Assembly: GCF_002222595.2 (NCBI RefSeq)
Contig: NZ_CP022413.2
Coordinates: 2,565,501 to 2,629,500 of the forward strand
DNA length: 64,000 bases
Direction: 5' to 3'
From: Blautia hansenii DSM 20583
GTDB lineage: Bacteria; Bacillota; Clostridia; Lachnospirales; Lachnospiraceae
Position numbers and translations under genes: made by a program. The first letter of the stretch is position 1. The number at the start of each line of letters is the position of its first letter. This document shows, piece by piece, positions 15,666 to 24,904 of the stretch. A model generated the notes under the pieces. It saw only the letters and a program-made list of their open reading frames with translations. It was not told the DNA's origin and did no database searches.

Positions 15666-17012
15666 TCAATAATTCCAATCATCTTTTCCATACCATCTCA
15701 AATATGCAATGCCCTCTTCATACCAACCAATTACCCAACACACATTCTCCAAATCATTCCATACCAAGCAATTCTCTTCAGAAATATTATCATACTGCTG
15801 TACTTCTGCTACTTCTCCAAAATATTCATTTAAAGACTTGGTGAACTCATCATATTCTTCAGTAGACATAGACTCATTTGATTGCCAATCCATCATAGCT
15901 ATCCTATCACCAGAATCAGCCGTATATCCATGAGAAACAGTACCTTTTTTTCCCATAATTTTCACTTTATCAATATTATTGAGAAAACTTTCTGTAACTG
16001 TTGCAGTATCATTATCTGTTGAAATTCCAACCATTGCAACATACGGTTCTAAACTTCCCCTCGTTTGTTGAATCAAATCAGATTTTATTGTTTCTGACTT
16101 AGCCATTTTTTCTGTTGTCACTTCCGTATCAGGCTTTCTTAAAACTATTGTAATACACACTATTAGCACAATGGCTACAATTCCACAAATACCGCTAATT
16201 ATGATTTTTGTTTTTTCTGTTGCATGTTGTTTTTGTTCCTTTTCTAATGACTGTTCCACCATCACTTTAAAGTCATTTTGTGCACTTTCTAATTTCTTTT
16301 CATTATCTATTTCGCACAATTTTTCTAACTCATGTTTTCTTAATTCTTCTTGCTTTTCCTCTTCTTCTTTTTGCTTTTTTTCTTTTATCTGTTGAAACTT
16401 TTCATATTGCTGCTTAATAATTTCTTTACTAAACGTGCTCCTAACATTTTCTTTTTGACGTTTACAATTTCTACAGTATTTTTCAGCCGCTTTATTAACT
16501 TGTCCGCATGTACATTGCCAAGAATCTTGATTTTCAACAAAATAAAATACGGGTTTTATAGGATTGTTATCAATCCACTCCATAAATTCATCAGACCCTT
16601 CGATTTCTCTTTGTTGTTGAACCGTTACAACATTATCGGGATTTGTACTCCACACTGTTCCATCTTGAAATACAACTTTTTCTATTCCAATTATCGCTTT
16701 TCTAGCATTTATTGGCAACTCTATAGAAATTTTATTTCCGAACAAGACATTCGGCTCAAAAATAACATCTTGATAAACATATTCAAAAATATCTCCTTCA
16801 TTGTATTTTACTGGTTCACCAAAAACATCTGTTAATTTTCCTTTAATAGCTACGGCCATCACGATTCTATCACTTACATTTACAAATACATTTCTCAATA
16901 ATATTTTCTCATCAACTGTATCCTTAATAATCGCTGTTTCTTGAAGCACTACCGGTGCATCCAATTCTATTAAATCTAAGCTTTTTTTATATAATGTATC
17001 AAAATATTTCAT
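15666..17012 (-). CDS. Membrane protein with zinc ribbon and coiled coil, function unknown
   Basis: A 448-residue protein of no family I recognise. Residues 1-135 look like a beta-rich cytoplasmic domain. Residues 165-186 are a RanBP2-type zinc ribbon (Cys167, 169, 180, 183 in WQCTCG and YCRNCKRQ). Residues 195-265 are a charged Glu/Lys/Gln-rich coiled coil. A single membrane helix spans 269-291 and a Ser/Thr- and Asp-rich domain (292-448) should lie outside. This is an inside-to-outside design with no enzyme motif. It lies 14 bases after a second zinc-ribbon gene, so the two probably form an operon in the element's cargo zone. The start follows GGGAGAAGG. Confidence 0.7.
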   Translation of the reverse strand: MKYFDTLYKKSLDLIELDAPVVLQETAIIKDTVDEKILLRNVFVNVSDRIVMAVAIKGKLTDVFGEPVKYNEGDIFEYVYQDVIFEPNVLFGNKISIELPINARKAIIGIEKVVFQDGTVWSTNPDNVVTVQQQREIEGSDEFMEWIDNNPIKPVFYFVENQDSWQCTCGQVNKAAEKYCRNCKRQKENVRSTFSKEIIKQQYEKFQQIKEKKQKEEEEKQEELRKHELEKLCEIDNEKKLESAQNDFKVMVEQSLEKEQKQHATEKTKIIISGICGIVAIVLIVCITIVLRKPDTEVTTEKMAKSETIKSDLIQQTRGSLEPYVAMVGISTDNDTATVTESFLNNIDKVKIMGKKGTVSHGYTADSGDRIAMMDWQSNESMSTEEYDEFTKSLNEYFGEVAEVQQYDNISEENCLVWNDLENVCWVIGWYEEGIAYLRWYGKDDWNY

Positions 17013-17026
17013 CCTTCTCCCTCACA

Positions 17027-17428
17027 TCACCATTTATATCCACAATTATTACATTTAAAAGTATTTCTAATATTGCTACTAAATATCCCAAACATAGCAC
17101 CACCTACAGCCTTTGATGTCAAAGAAATTTTCGATACATTCCTAGAACCACAAGTTGGACATACCGGACCAATCTGCGAAGAGGCAGTGCTTGTTTGAAC
17201 ACTCGAATTCGAATCAGTTGATTTAGTCACGTTTACTTTTCTTTCACAATTTTTATGCTCTGTTTGATTCTTTTCTTGCATTCCATCAATACTATTACTA
17301 ATATTTCCGCAAAAACATTCAACTCCTGTTTTTACTTCTCCTAATTCAAATCGTTTAAATTTAAGAATTCTATCGCAATTCATACATTTTGCATAAATGA
17401 TGTTATCCCTCTCAAATAAAAATTTCAT
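17027..17428 (-). CDS. Double zinc-ribbon protein, function unknown
   Basis: A 133-residue protein with one Cys pair near the N terminus (CMNC, about 14-17), a single-Cys stretch with ECFCG, a Ser/Asn-rich linker and a C-terminal ribbon (CPTCG at about 90 and CNNCGYKW at the end). Between the last two pairs is a small hydrophobic Gly/Ala stretch, AVGGAMFGIF. C-terminal domains of this kind are common in phage and mobile-element small proteins. The start is the ATG after GGAGAAAAGG; a TTG five codons upstream overlaps the ribosome binding site. It precedes and probably pairs with the membrane zinc-ribbon gene. Confidence 0.7.
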   Translation of the reverse strand: MKFLFERDNIIYAKCMNCDRILKFKRFELGEVKTGVECFCGNISNSIDGMQEKNQTEHKNCERKVNVTKSTDSNSSVQTSTASSQIGPVCPTCGSRNVSKISLTSKAVGGAMFGIFSSNIRNTFKCNNCGYKW

Positions 17429-17770
17429 TCCTTTTCTCCTCAAATTTTCTTAACATTCCATTTTATTTAATGTCATGCGTCGAATTATAGTTCCTACCTA
17501 CGGCAGCTTTACCGCAGATTAAATTCGGCAGCTCCTATATGTTGTCTATCCTAATGTGCTGTGAATCTCGGCACGTTTTTTTCTGTCCTATTGACCATTT
17601 CCTCTGATTCCCTTATAGTCAGTTTTGTAACTGAAAATAAAAAGAGAAAGAACAGCCCCGACCAAAGTTCGTTCTTTCTCTCACACACCAAGCGCTGTAA
17701 GCAGGTTCTTCGCAGGATCTATGTCCTAATTATTATGACCTGACACATAAACAGCCGCTAAGCAACTACT
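17429..17770. other. Non-coding stretch with the left end of an insertion sequence
   Basis: The first ~85 bases are the upstream region of the zinc-ribbon operon (minus strand). From about 17516 the insertion sequence begins with AGATTAAATT, which recurs inverted at 20601-20610. The remaining bases up to the first IS gene contain no convincing gene. Confidence 0.55.
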
Positions 17771-18397
17771 ATGATAAGAAAAAACTTACTGTTATGCAAG
17801 CTAATTCGTATAAAAACTTCATCAAAATCTCTTTTTGACTCCTACATGGAACAGTTTCAGCCTGAATTGGAAACATGTCCCGTCTGTGGGAGTACCAGTA
17901 ACTGTCACATCCACGATTATTATGCCAGATCCATCATTTACTTTCGTTCCGGCAGGAAGCTGAAGCAGGATCTCTGCATCATGCGTGTATTCTGTGACAG
18001 CTGTAAGCACGCACATGCCATCCTTCCGGATATCATTATCCCTTATTCCAGCTACAGCCTGTTCTTCATCCTCTTTATCCTGGGTGATGCCGGGCTTCAT
18101 ACGGTTGAACAGCTCTGTGAGCACTTTGATGTCTCAGAAAAGCAGTTCCATAAATGGCTAACACTCTGGAAGTCACACATGGAGCAGTGGCTTGGCATGC
18201 TGGATGCTTCTGAAACTGACAATGCCACTTTCTACAGGCAGCTTTTCCTACGGGACTCTTTTTCTGCCTTTTCCATGGATTTCATCCGGCTCACTGCCTG
18301 CTCATTCCTGCAATCCCACCGGAATCCTGTCTTAACCAGACCCAAAAACGCACGATACCGGCAGACATCTTTTTCTCCCGATATCTTTCTTTTCTGA
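17771..18397 (+). CDS. DUF6431-type protein of the insertion sequence
   Basis: A 208-residue protein with a zinc-finger-like CPVC (about residue 36), a second pair CDSC (about 79) and a later helix-turn-helix-like stretch EQLCEHFDVSEKQFHKWLTLW. I recall such proteins annotated as DUF6431 next to transposases of gut Firmicutes. It probably helps the transposase recognise DNA, but this is inferred from position. The ATG has no strong ribosome binding site. Codon use is more GC-rich than in the surrounding element. Confidence 0.6.
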   Translation: MIRKNLLLCKLIRIKTSSKSLFDSYMEQFQPELETCPVCGSTSNCHIHDYYARSIIYFRSGRKLKQDLCIMRVFCDSCKHAHAILPDIIIPYSSYSLFFILFILGDAGLHTVEQLCEHFDVSEKQFHKWLTLWKSHMEQWLGMLDASETDNATFYRQLFLRDSFSAFSMDFIRLTACSFLQSHRNPVLTRPKNARYRQTSFSPDIFLF

Positions 18398-18471
18398 CCA
18401 CACGACTGGGGTATGGTTCTCCTTTCCCGGCTCCTTTATGATGAAACAAAACGAAAAAGGAGGACGTATCC

Positions 18472-19595
18472 ATGCAAAAAGATACCGAACAAACCAAGCA
18501 TAATGCCGAAGTGGCACAGTTCCGCTTCGCACTCATCGCTCCTGTGGTCCAGGGGCTTTATCCTGATGCCTCGGCTACCGCTTATTAAAGCGTGTTACCG
18601 AAAAACCTCTCACCCTGCCCGACGGTTCTACCGTCACCTACAGCTATAAAACACTGGAGAAATGGAAATCCCAGTACACCATTGGCGGGCTGGATGCCCT
18701 CATGCCAAATGTCCGGTCAGATAAAGGTATTTCACGGGCACTGAATGATGAAGCAATCAATGAAATCTACCGTATCAAAAATGATTTCCCACGTATGAAT
18801 GCCACGCAGATTCATGAATTCCTGATTCGAAGCTCCTTTATTCCGGCTACCATAAGCGTTGATTCCGTCCAGCGTTTTATCCGCCACAATGACCTCAAAT
18901 CTGCCAGAAACCCTAACCTCAGGGACCGCAAAGCTTATGAGGAAGACGAATTCGGAAAAATCTGGCAGGCCGATACCTGCTATCTTCCTTACATTACAGA
19001 AGCTGGGAAGTCCTGCCGCGTATATGTCATCATGATTATTGATGACCATTCCAGACTTCTGGTTGGCGGAGAGCTGTTTTACAGCGACAATGCCTGTAAC
19101 TTCCAGAAAGTTCTAAAAGACGCCATTGCCACCTATGGAATCCCAGACAAGCTGTACGTGAATAATGGCTGTAGCTACTCGAATGAACAGCTTTCCATGA
19201 TCTGTGTATCCCTTGGCATCCTTCTGTTACATACCAAGGTCCGTGATGGAGCCAGTAAAGGCAAGGTGGAACGCTATGAAGCTTCCAGGGAACATCCCAG
19301 AAAACCTCTTTCACGCGAGTGGCTGGATGACTGTTTTTATAACCGGATTACCCGCAAGGTCCGTAAGGATTCCACCATTGCCATTGACAGCATCTGCTAT
19401 GATGTTCCCATGCAATTCATTTCTGCAAAGGTGAATGTCCGTTATCTTCCGGATGACATGGACTCTGCCTATATCCTATATGAAAATAAAAAGTTCCCTA
19501 TTCGCAGAACTGACCGCAATGATAACTGCCATACGAAACGTAGCAATCTTCCGGCCATTGACTACTCAAGAGCAGGGGGTGCAACTAATGTATAA
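18472..19595 (+). pseudogene. Frameshifted rve-type (DDE) transposase
   Basis: The reading frame opens at an ATG (18472, MQKDTEQTKHNAEVAQFRF...) and meets TAA at 18586 after 38 codons. The continuation (KRVTEKPLTLPDGS...) is in the next frame from 18588, so one base appears lost in a Tyr codon. The downstream part has an rve integrase core: Asp in WQADTCY, then YVNNGCSY where the normal DNG is NNG, then GKVER. The C-terminal region after GKVER also seems short, suggesting an internal deletion. No slippery heptamer is visible, so programmed frameshifting is unlikely. The end overlaps the ATPase start by 8 bases. Confidence 0.72.
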
Positions 19596-20394
19596 CTCCT
19601 ACTACGGATTATCCTTCAACCCATTCGACAAACAGCAGCTGAAAGAGAAAGACCACTTTGTATCTCATGATTTTACTGAAATGACAAATCGTCTGAATTA
19701 TCTCAAAGATATCCGCGGCATTGGTGTTTTCACCGCCAGACCCGGCATGGGAAAGTCCTTCTGCCTGCGTTGTTTTGCCTCCGGTTTAAATCCAAGCCTG
19801 TTTCACATGGAATACATCTGCCTGTCCACCATCAGCGTTGCTGATTTCTACAAGCAGCTATGCGCCATCCTTGGTGTATCCGACAAAGGCGGAAAGACCG
19901 GGATGTTCCGTGCCATTCAGGAACAGATTTATTACCTCTATAAGGAAAAACGACAGCCTCTACTTCTTGCCATCGACGAAGCACAGTACCTGGGCACCGG
20001 TATTCTGAATGACATCAAAATGCTCATGAATTACGGTTATGATTCCGTAAACTGCTTTACCCTGATTCTGTGCGGGGAATCCCATTTAAACGATACACTC
20101 CCCAAACCGGTACATGAGGCACTTCGCCAGCGCATCACCGTTCATTACAACTATGCCGGCTTATTCGATGACGAAGTTTCAAAATACATCCTGCATAAGC
20201 TGCAGCTTGCAGGAGCCGCTTCTTCCATCATTGATCCCTCTGCGCTTGCTGCTGTACACAGCTTTACCCAGGGCAATCCCCGTCTGATCGATAACCTGAT
20301 GACAGACGCCCTGACTATCGGCTCCCAACAGGACAGGAAAGTAATCGATGCCGAAACCATCCGGGCTGCGGTCGATAACCAAGGGCTTTATTGA
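19588..20394 (+). CDS. ExeA/TniB-like AAA ATPase of the insertion sequence
   Basis: A 268-residue ATPase. It starts MYNSYYGLSFNPFDKQQ, the typical N terminus of ExeA-like transposition helpers. Walker A is TARPGMGKS (about residues 45-53), Walker B is LLAIDEAQ (about 125-132), and the sensor region GNPRLIDNL is near the end. Such ATPases choose targets or activate the partner transposase in Tn7-, Tn552- and IS21-like systems. The ATG at 19588 follows AGGGGG and overlaps the transposase end. The gene itself appears intact even though the transposase is broken. Confidence 0.78.
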   Translation: MYNSYYGLSFNPFDKQQLKEKDHFVSHDFTEMTNRLNYLKDIRGIGVFTARPGMGKSFCLRCFASGLNPSLFHMEYICLSTISVADFYKQLCAILGVSDKGGKTGMFRAIQEQIYYLYKEKRQPLLLAIDEAQYLGTGILNDIKMLMNYGYDSVNCFTLILCGESHLNDTLPKPVHEALRQRITVHYNYAGLFDDEVSKYILHKLQLAGAASSIIDPSALAAVHSFTQGNPRLIDNLMTDALTIGSQQDRKVIDAETIRAAVDNQGLY

Positions 20395-20820
20395 TGAAGT
20401 TTTCAAAGTACATTTACCAAGGCTGTGACTGTTGTCATGGCCTTATTTCAAAAGCAGGAAGCCTGCCTTTCAAACAAAGCTACGACAGTGTGCGGTTGCT
20501 CCGCTGACAGTCTGCGGTCACCCACAAGACTGCGCGGTCGGGGAGGCAAAAGCACCGAAAATAAAGTGCTGTTTACGCCTCCGACAACATGCCGTCTGAC
20601 AATTTAATCTAGCACCAAGCAATCAGTTTTCCAAAATGATTTCTTAACACTCTACTTTCTAAAAATATTATACCCCAGTCTCTTTAGATGTGCAATTAAA
20701 TTGCTACTCAAGAGACTCGCTTTACACATTTATAAACAATCTATTTGGCAACATTATCCCCTATGTTACTTCTTAATTTTATAATTACTCTTGTTTCTGT
20801 ATCGATTATTTCCACCTTTC
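20395..20820. other. Non-coding stretch: right end of the insertion sequence and relaxase 3' flank
   Basis: Positions 20395-20610 hold the IS right end, with a GC-rich inverted-repeat zone around 20500-20560 and the terminal AATTTAATCT. Positions 20611-20820 are AT-rich and lie downstream of the relaxase gene. I see no gene there. Confidence 0.5.
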
Positions 20821-22251
20821 TTATCGTTCTCTATCCATAGTTTTCTTTTTAACTGACCGTTTCGGCTGCTGTCTGCCTTCCTGCTGATAGCGGTGCAGTT
20901 TTTCTAGTACACTTGCTTTTTTCGGCTGTTCTAACTGATTTTCTTTCTTCTGCTCCGTCTGATTTTTCCATGCTCGCAGTTCTTCATTGTATTCTATAAT
21001 CAGTTTTTCTGCCTTGTTATAGACCTTCTGAAAGGATTGCACATTTGGATACCCTTCACGTTTTACGATCTGCTCCATACTCCTGTGCAGACGCTTTTCC
21101 AAATCCTCTAACAGTTCAATTCGCCCTTCCAGAGATTTTCGCTCTTTGCCTTTAAAGAACCCTCGTAACTCTGACAGTTGCTTTTTCAAAGAAGAAATAT
21201 CCTGCTGTGTGCGTTTTATCTCCATGGACTGTCTCTGCAATTCATACATAACCTTCTGCATATCTTTCCACTCCTGCAAATCAATCTTTGGCACAGATTT
21301 TGGCGGTAGTTTAAATTTGAAAATTACTTCCTGTAAAAAGTCTTTCGCACCTCGGATAATCTGACGGAACATATCCGGCAGCCAACCATGTGTCCTGATA
21401 GATTGCAAGGTTTTGTCTGTGATTTTTTCCTGCTTGATTTTCAAAATATCCTTTTCAGGAACACCCTCGACTAATGCCACATCAACTGTCCGATTCCATT
21501 CCTGCCTTGCCGCATTGTCTGCCTTTATCTCCTCTGCCTTCGGATTGTTCTTTCCGATTTTCTTCGTTGCCAGATAAACGCCTCCCTGCTGGAATACAGA
21601 AAGTTTTTCTGATTCTTCTTTTACATAGCAGTTAATTGTATCAGTAAACAGTTCTTTTACTTCTTTGGTAAAGGCTTTGTTCTTAAACCATTCCTCTTTT
21701 TTTGTGAAGATATGACTTTCATAGACTTCCCCTTTGGGGATAATACTGCACCCTGCCCGAAGATTGCCCTGCTTGTCTAAAACCTCTTTCTTTGTGCGTC
21801 TATGCTTTCCCTTCTCATCATAAAACATATTTCGGGTAGCAATCTTTACTTCGGGTTGTTCCAACATTTTCCGTTCACTGAATACTAAATGAATATGATA
21901 ATTCGTCTTTGTCTTGTTATGATGAAGGGCAGCGATGCACTCCACACCATATCTTTTATGAAAAGTCTCCGTAAAAAGCCTTACCACATCATCTGCCCTG
22001 TACTGAACAAAACTTTCTGGAAGTGCTATGATAAACTCACGCCCTTCAATACATTTCCCTGCTGAACCACTCGCCTTAAAATCCAACTGATTTTCTCTTG
22101 CAAGATTTTTCCAAAATTCAGGTGTTGCCCCTTCTGTCTGATAGGTCGCATAGAGATATTCCTGTCTTTTCGGATTGGAAATATAATCAATCCTTCCTGC
22201 CACATTGGACAGCTTACTTTGTCTAATAAATGAATGTCTGCCTATAAGCAT
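20821..22251 (-). CDS. MobA/MobL-family relaxase
   Basis: A 476-residue conjugative relaxase that would nick the element at oriT and lead the strand into a recipient. The N-terminal nuclease domain (about 1-200) has the His cluster LHHNKTKTNYHIHLVF (His110, 111, 119, 121) that binds the metal, and a candidate catalytic Tyr among Tyr23, 32, 34 and 37. The C-terminal half is Glu/Lys-rich coiled coil (330-440) and a basic tail. It fits the MOBQ class by these motifs. AAAGGAGG directly abuts the ATG, which is unusually close. The candidate oriT lies just upstream. Confidence 0.85.
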   Translation of the reverse strand: MLIGRHSFIRQSKLSNVAGRIDYISNPKRQEYLYATYQTEGATPEFWKNLARENQLDFKASGSAGKCIEGREFIIALPESFVQYRADDVVRLFTETFHKRYGVECIAALHHNKTKTNYHIHLVFSERKMLEQPEVKIATRNMFYDEKGKHRRTKKEVLDKQGNLRAGCSIIPKGEVYESHIFTKKEEWFKNKAFTKEVKELFTDTINCYVKEESEKLSVFQQGGVYLATKKIGKNNPKAEEIKADNAARQEWNRTVDVALVEGVPEKDILKIKQEKITDKTLQSIRTHGWLPDMFRQIIRGAKDFLQEVIFKFKLPPKSVPKIDLQEWKDMQKVMYELQRQSMEIKRTQQDISSLKKQLSELRGFFKGKERKSLEGRIELLEDLEKRLHRSMEQIVKREGYPNVQSFQKVYNKAEKLIIEYNEELRAWKNQTEQKKENQLEQPKKASVLEKLHRYQQEGRQQPKRSVKKKTMDRER

Positions 22252-22284
22252 CCTCCTTTCCCAGCTCTCGTTGATTTTATTGTG

Positions 22285-22400
22285 AGTAGGTGCATAGGCA
22301 CCTGTTTACGAACTTATCCGCCTGTCGGCAGGTTGCCCCCTGCAAGGGCGAAATACGCAGAGCATAAACGAAGTTTGTGCGATGGGTGTATTTCGCTCTC
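22285..22400. other. Candidate origin of transfer (oriT)
   Basis: A cluster of short hairpins between the relaxase start and the next mobilisation gene: AGGTGC-ATAG-GCACCT (22288-22303), CCTG-TCGG-CAGG (22321-22332), GCCC...GGGC, and the 9-bp arms GCGAAATAC (22348-22356) and GTATTTCGC (22388-22396). Its GC content is higher than the flanks. Position and structure suit an oriT, but no nick site is identified. Confidence 0.5.
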
Positions 22401-22436
22401 AAACGCCGAGAGCTTGTTTTGTTTAACACAATCCGA

Positions 22437-22697
22437 TTACTTCTCGGACTTACATTTAGATTTATGGGCGTATCCGCCCTTTTTCTCTGCCCGTATCCGG
22501 GCTGTTTTTTCTATGACTGACAGCAGATGATCTACGGTACTTTCTTCCCATCCGGCAAGCCATATCAGAGTTTTTTCCTCCGCTTTTGTCAGCACCACGT
22601 CTGCCAGTACCTTGTTCATTTTTTGTATCTGTCTGCCCTCCATCTCATAAAATAAATCATTCACATTTCTGTTTTCTCTTTCCGGCTGCTTTAACAT
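22437..22697 (-). CDS. Small protein of the mobilisation region, function unknown
   Basis: An 86-residue hydrophilic protein beginning MLKQPERENRNVNDLFYEME. It has a helix-rich centre (ADVVLTKAEEKTLIWLAGWE) and a basic C terminus. The ATG follows AAGGGAG by eight bases; six upstream in-frame codons overlap that binding site. Lying between the primase/helicase and the relaxase, next to the oriT candidate, it may be a relaxosome accessory protein, but I recognise no MobC motif. Confidence 0.6.
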   Translation of the reverse strand: MLKQPERENRNVNDLFYEMEGRQIQKMNKVLADVVLTKAEEKTLIWLAGWEESTVDHLLSVIEKTARIRAEKKGGYAHKSKCKSEK

Positions 22698-22857
22698 TTC
22701 TGACACTCCCTTCAAAAAATAAATTCAAATTTTATCCGTATAAGCGTATAAACGTATCTCCCATACTTTTCAGAAACCTGTAATCCCTTGATTTTCCTGA
22801 TAATATACGCATATACGCTTCTTTGGAAAATTCTTTTTTATCTGTATCTCATCGGTA

Positions 22858-24234
22858 TCAGCGGTAGCTATCTATGCGTATCTGCGTATGAATTCCTTGA
22901 AATCCTCTGGCATTTTTTCCATTATCTGAGGGAATATTTGTAGAATAATGAATGTGATACTTCTTTTCATTTTCTTTTAAGTACCCCGAAAAACTTTTTG
23001 CACTCATAGGTTTTTCCGTATTATCTTCACACCAGCGGCAATATGCCTGATATAAATTTTTAGAAGTCGCCGTTGTATTTTCTTCCAACCGGATATACCC
23101 TGATGACTGCATAAAAGCGATAATGTTATTCCCGGATTCCATAGCTTCGTGTAGATTTTTCTTTGCACGTTCGCTGATGGTAAAGCGATATTTATTTTTC
23201 AGTAATCGTTTCAATCCCTCCAGACACCAAAGGAAAATATCGTCTGCTTCTCTTTGCAGTTTCTCAATCAGATAGGGATCATCTACTCTGTCTGGCGGCA
23301 CATCTTTGACCGTAAGGATAATCTGTCTGCGATAAAATCCATAGGAACGGTCATGTAAGGCACTCAGACTTCCGTTTCCAAAGCAGAGAAATCTGACATA
23401 TAAATTTCCCTGTACGCTCTGCTTTGACTTCCTTTCCAAATCCATCTTATCCTCCAGAGTGACTATGGTTTTAATGTAGTTGGTGTCTTTCAATGCTTCC
23501 AGTTTCATATCATCATCCACCATCAAAAGTCGGTATTCCAAATTTGCCCTTGCAAAACGGTTATGCTCTACCTTTTGAATATTGCTTACATTCATATTCG
23601 TTCCGAGAATTTTTCTCATAACCAAACCAATGCGGGATTTCCCCTCCCCACCTTTTCCTAAGATAATCAATAACTTCTGTGCCTTGTTGGATGGGATTAA
23701 ACAATATCCCATATATTCCTGCAAGGTAGAAATATCATCTTCCTCCAACAGTTCTGAAAGAAATTTCAGCCACCGTTCCGGCTTTGCTTCTTTCATTTCA
23801 TAATTTACAGGCAAGCGGTTCAGGCAAAACTCCTTCTTTTCTGTAAAATCTCCATTCAAAAAATAAGTTCCATTATTCACATGGATACGATCCATCTGCA
23901 CCGGAAGTTCCTCTGAATAGGCTTCCAGTTTTAGAACCTCCAAAAGCTGTTTTACTTTCTTGGAAATTCCTTTCGTAAGAACCGGTTTTACCATTCTATA
24001 AATTTCTTTTTCTACTTCGCTGTCTGGCAACATTCCATCATAACTGAAAAAGATACCGTTGATACACTTCAATGGCATTCTTTGCAGGAAATTTTCACAA
24101 AATGCTACTTCATCAATCTGCCCATCCTCAAACCATCCCTGAGAGTACGGCTTAGAGTTCATTTCCCTCTGATCCAATGCTTCTTCCAGTCTATTCCTTG
24201 TTGTTTCGTCTATATTCTTCCATTCGTTCTTCAA
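22858..24234 (-). CDS. D5/P4-type DNA primase-helicase ATPase
   Basis: A 458-residue protein of the phage/plasmid primase family. An N-terminal D5_N-like region (about 20-190) is followed by an SF3-type helicase ATPase with Walker A GKGGEGKS (about 193-200), the acidic motif LLMVDDDMK (about 237-245) and a sensor FGNGSLSAL. The tail contains a winged-helix-like stretch. It should unwind element DNA during replication or transfer. It starts at TTG inside the end of the primase gene (44-base overlap), which suggests coupling. It is a typical backbone gene of gut-Firmicute integrative elements. Confidence 0.8.
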   Translation of the reverse strand: MKNEWKNIDETTRNRLEEALDQREMNSKPYSQGWFEDGQIDEVAFCENFLQRMPLKCINGIFFSYDGMLPDSEVEKEIYRMVKPVLTKGISKKVKQLLEVLKLEAYSEELPVQMDRIHVNNGTYFLNGDFTEKKEFCLNRLPVNYEMKEAKPERWLKFLSELLEEDDISTLQEYMGYCLIPSNKAQKLLIILGKGGEGKSRIGLVMRKILGTNMNVSNIQKVEHNRFARANLEYRLLMVDDDMKLEALKDTNYIKTIVTLEDKMDLERKSKQSVQGNLYVRFLCFGNGSLSALHDRSYGFYRRQIILTVKDVPPDRVDDPYLIEKLQREADDIFLWCLEGLKRLLKNKYRFTISERAKKNLHEAMESGNNIIAFMQSSGYIRLEENTTATSKNLYQAYCRWCEDNTEKPMSAKSFSGYLKENEKKYHIHYSTNIPSDNGKNARGFQGIHTQIRIDSYR

Positions 24235-24805
24235 TTCTTTTCACATCCTTCCCACTATCCAATAAAAATTCAATTCTGTCCTGTAACTCTCCAAACACCA
24301 GTAAATCCAGATAGTAATTTATCTTTTCTGTCTGCTGACAGGCTTCTATAAATTCTGCTTTCCATTCTTCCTCTGGTGTTTTTGGTGCATGGCTCACTTT
24401 CCATTCTTTCAGCAGATGAAGATAATCTGATAAAATGCGGATACTTTCCCGTTCCCATTCTTCAAATTTCTTTTCGGTCTGGTACAATGTTCTTTTCGGT
24501 TTTTCCTTCTCTTTACCAGTATTTCTTTTCTTTGAACTATCCGTAAAAATCGGTATCCGAAAATCCTCTGCCAGTTTCTTTGCAGCTTCCAATGGTGTAA
24601 GATGAAAGAAATCTGCCACAAATGTGATCACATCCCCTTTCGCACCACAGGCAAAACAGCAAAATCCTTTGTCTACTTTCATACTGGGATGCCTATCATC
24701 ATGAAAGGGGCAACAGACCATCCCGTTTTTATTGACTTTCAACCCATACTGCTCGGCTGCCTGCCTTGCAGTTACGTTTTCTTTTACTACTTGAAAAATA
24801 TTCAA
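24191..24805 (-). CDS. CHC2 zinc-finger DNA primase
   Basis: A 204-residue primase fragment-type protein. The CHC2 zinc finger is CCPFHDDRHPSMKV followed by CCFACGAKGD (about residues 30-62), the DnaG-type DNA-binding finger. There is no TOPRIM catalytic domain, so it probably acts with the D5-type protein encoded by the overlapping gene. The start is set at TTG 24805, five bases after AAAGGAG, giving the N terminus MNIFQVVKENVT; 25 further in-frame codons upstream lie before that ribosome binding site. The tail is charged and helical. Confidence 0.8.
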   Translation of the reverse strand: MNIFQVVKENVTARQAAEQYGLKVNKNGMVCCPFHDDRHPSMKVDKGFCCFACGAKGDVITFVADFFHLTPLEAAKKLAEDFRIPIFTDSSKKRNTGKEKEKPKRTLYQTEKKFEEWERESIRILSDYLHLLKEWKVSHAPKTPEEEWKAEFIEACQQTEKINYYLDLLVFGELQDRIEFLLDSGKDVKRIEERMEEYRRNNKE

Positions 24806-24904
24806 TTCGACTCCTTTAAAATTTTCGTTGTATTCTCTCAGAGCCTTTGATATACTGAATTTGCGAGATAGAGTTATCAAAAGCTCTGAGAAGTTGTCCT
24901 TGTG

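Larger units (their letters stand above)
17516..20610 (+). mobile_element. Decayed three-gene insertion sequence (DUF6431 / rve transposase / ExeA-like ATPase)
   Basis: About 3.1 kb, visibly more GC-rich than its surroundings and coding on the opposite strand to the cargo genes. The outer sequences AGATTAAATT (17516-17525) and AATTTAATCT (20601-20610) are inverted copies, and TGTTGTC recurs inside both ends, so these mark approximate ends. No target duplication is obvious. Gene order is a Cys-rich DUF6431-type protein, a DDE transposase and an AAA ATPase. The transposase is frameshifted and lacks a catalytic Asp, so the copy is likely immobile. Confidence 0.7.

Noticed and set aside
18586..18590. 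Programmed frameshifting in the transposase
   Set aside because: No slippery heptamer such as A-AAA-AAG is present at the frame change, and the catalytic DNG is also altered, so decay is the simpler reading.
20395..22250. Conjugation (type IV secretion) genes next to the relaxase
   Set aside because: None was found anywhere between the attachment sites; the element is mobilizable, not self-transmissible.
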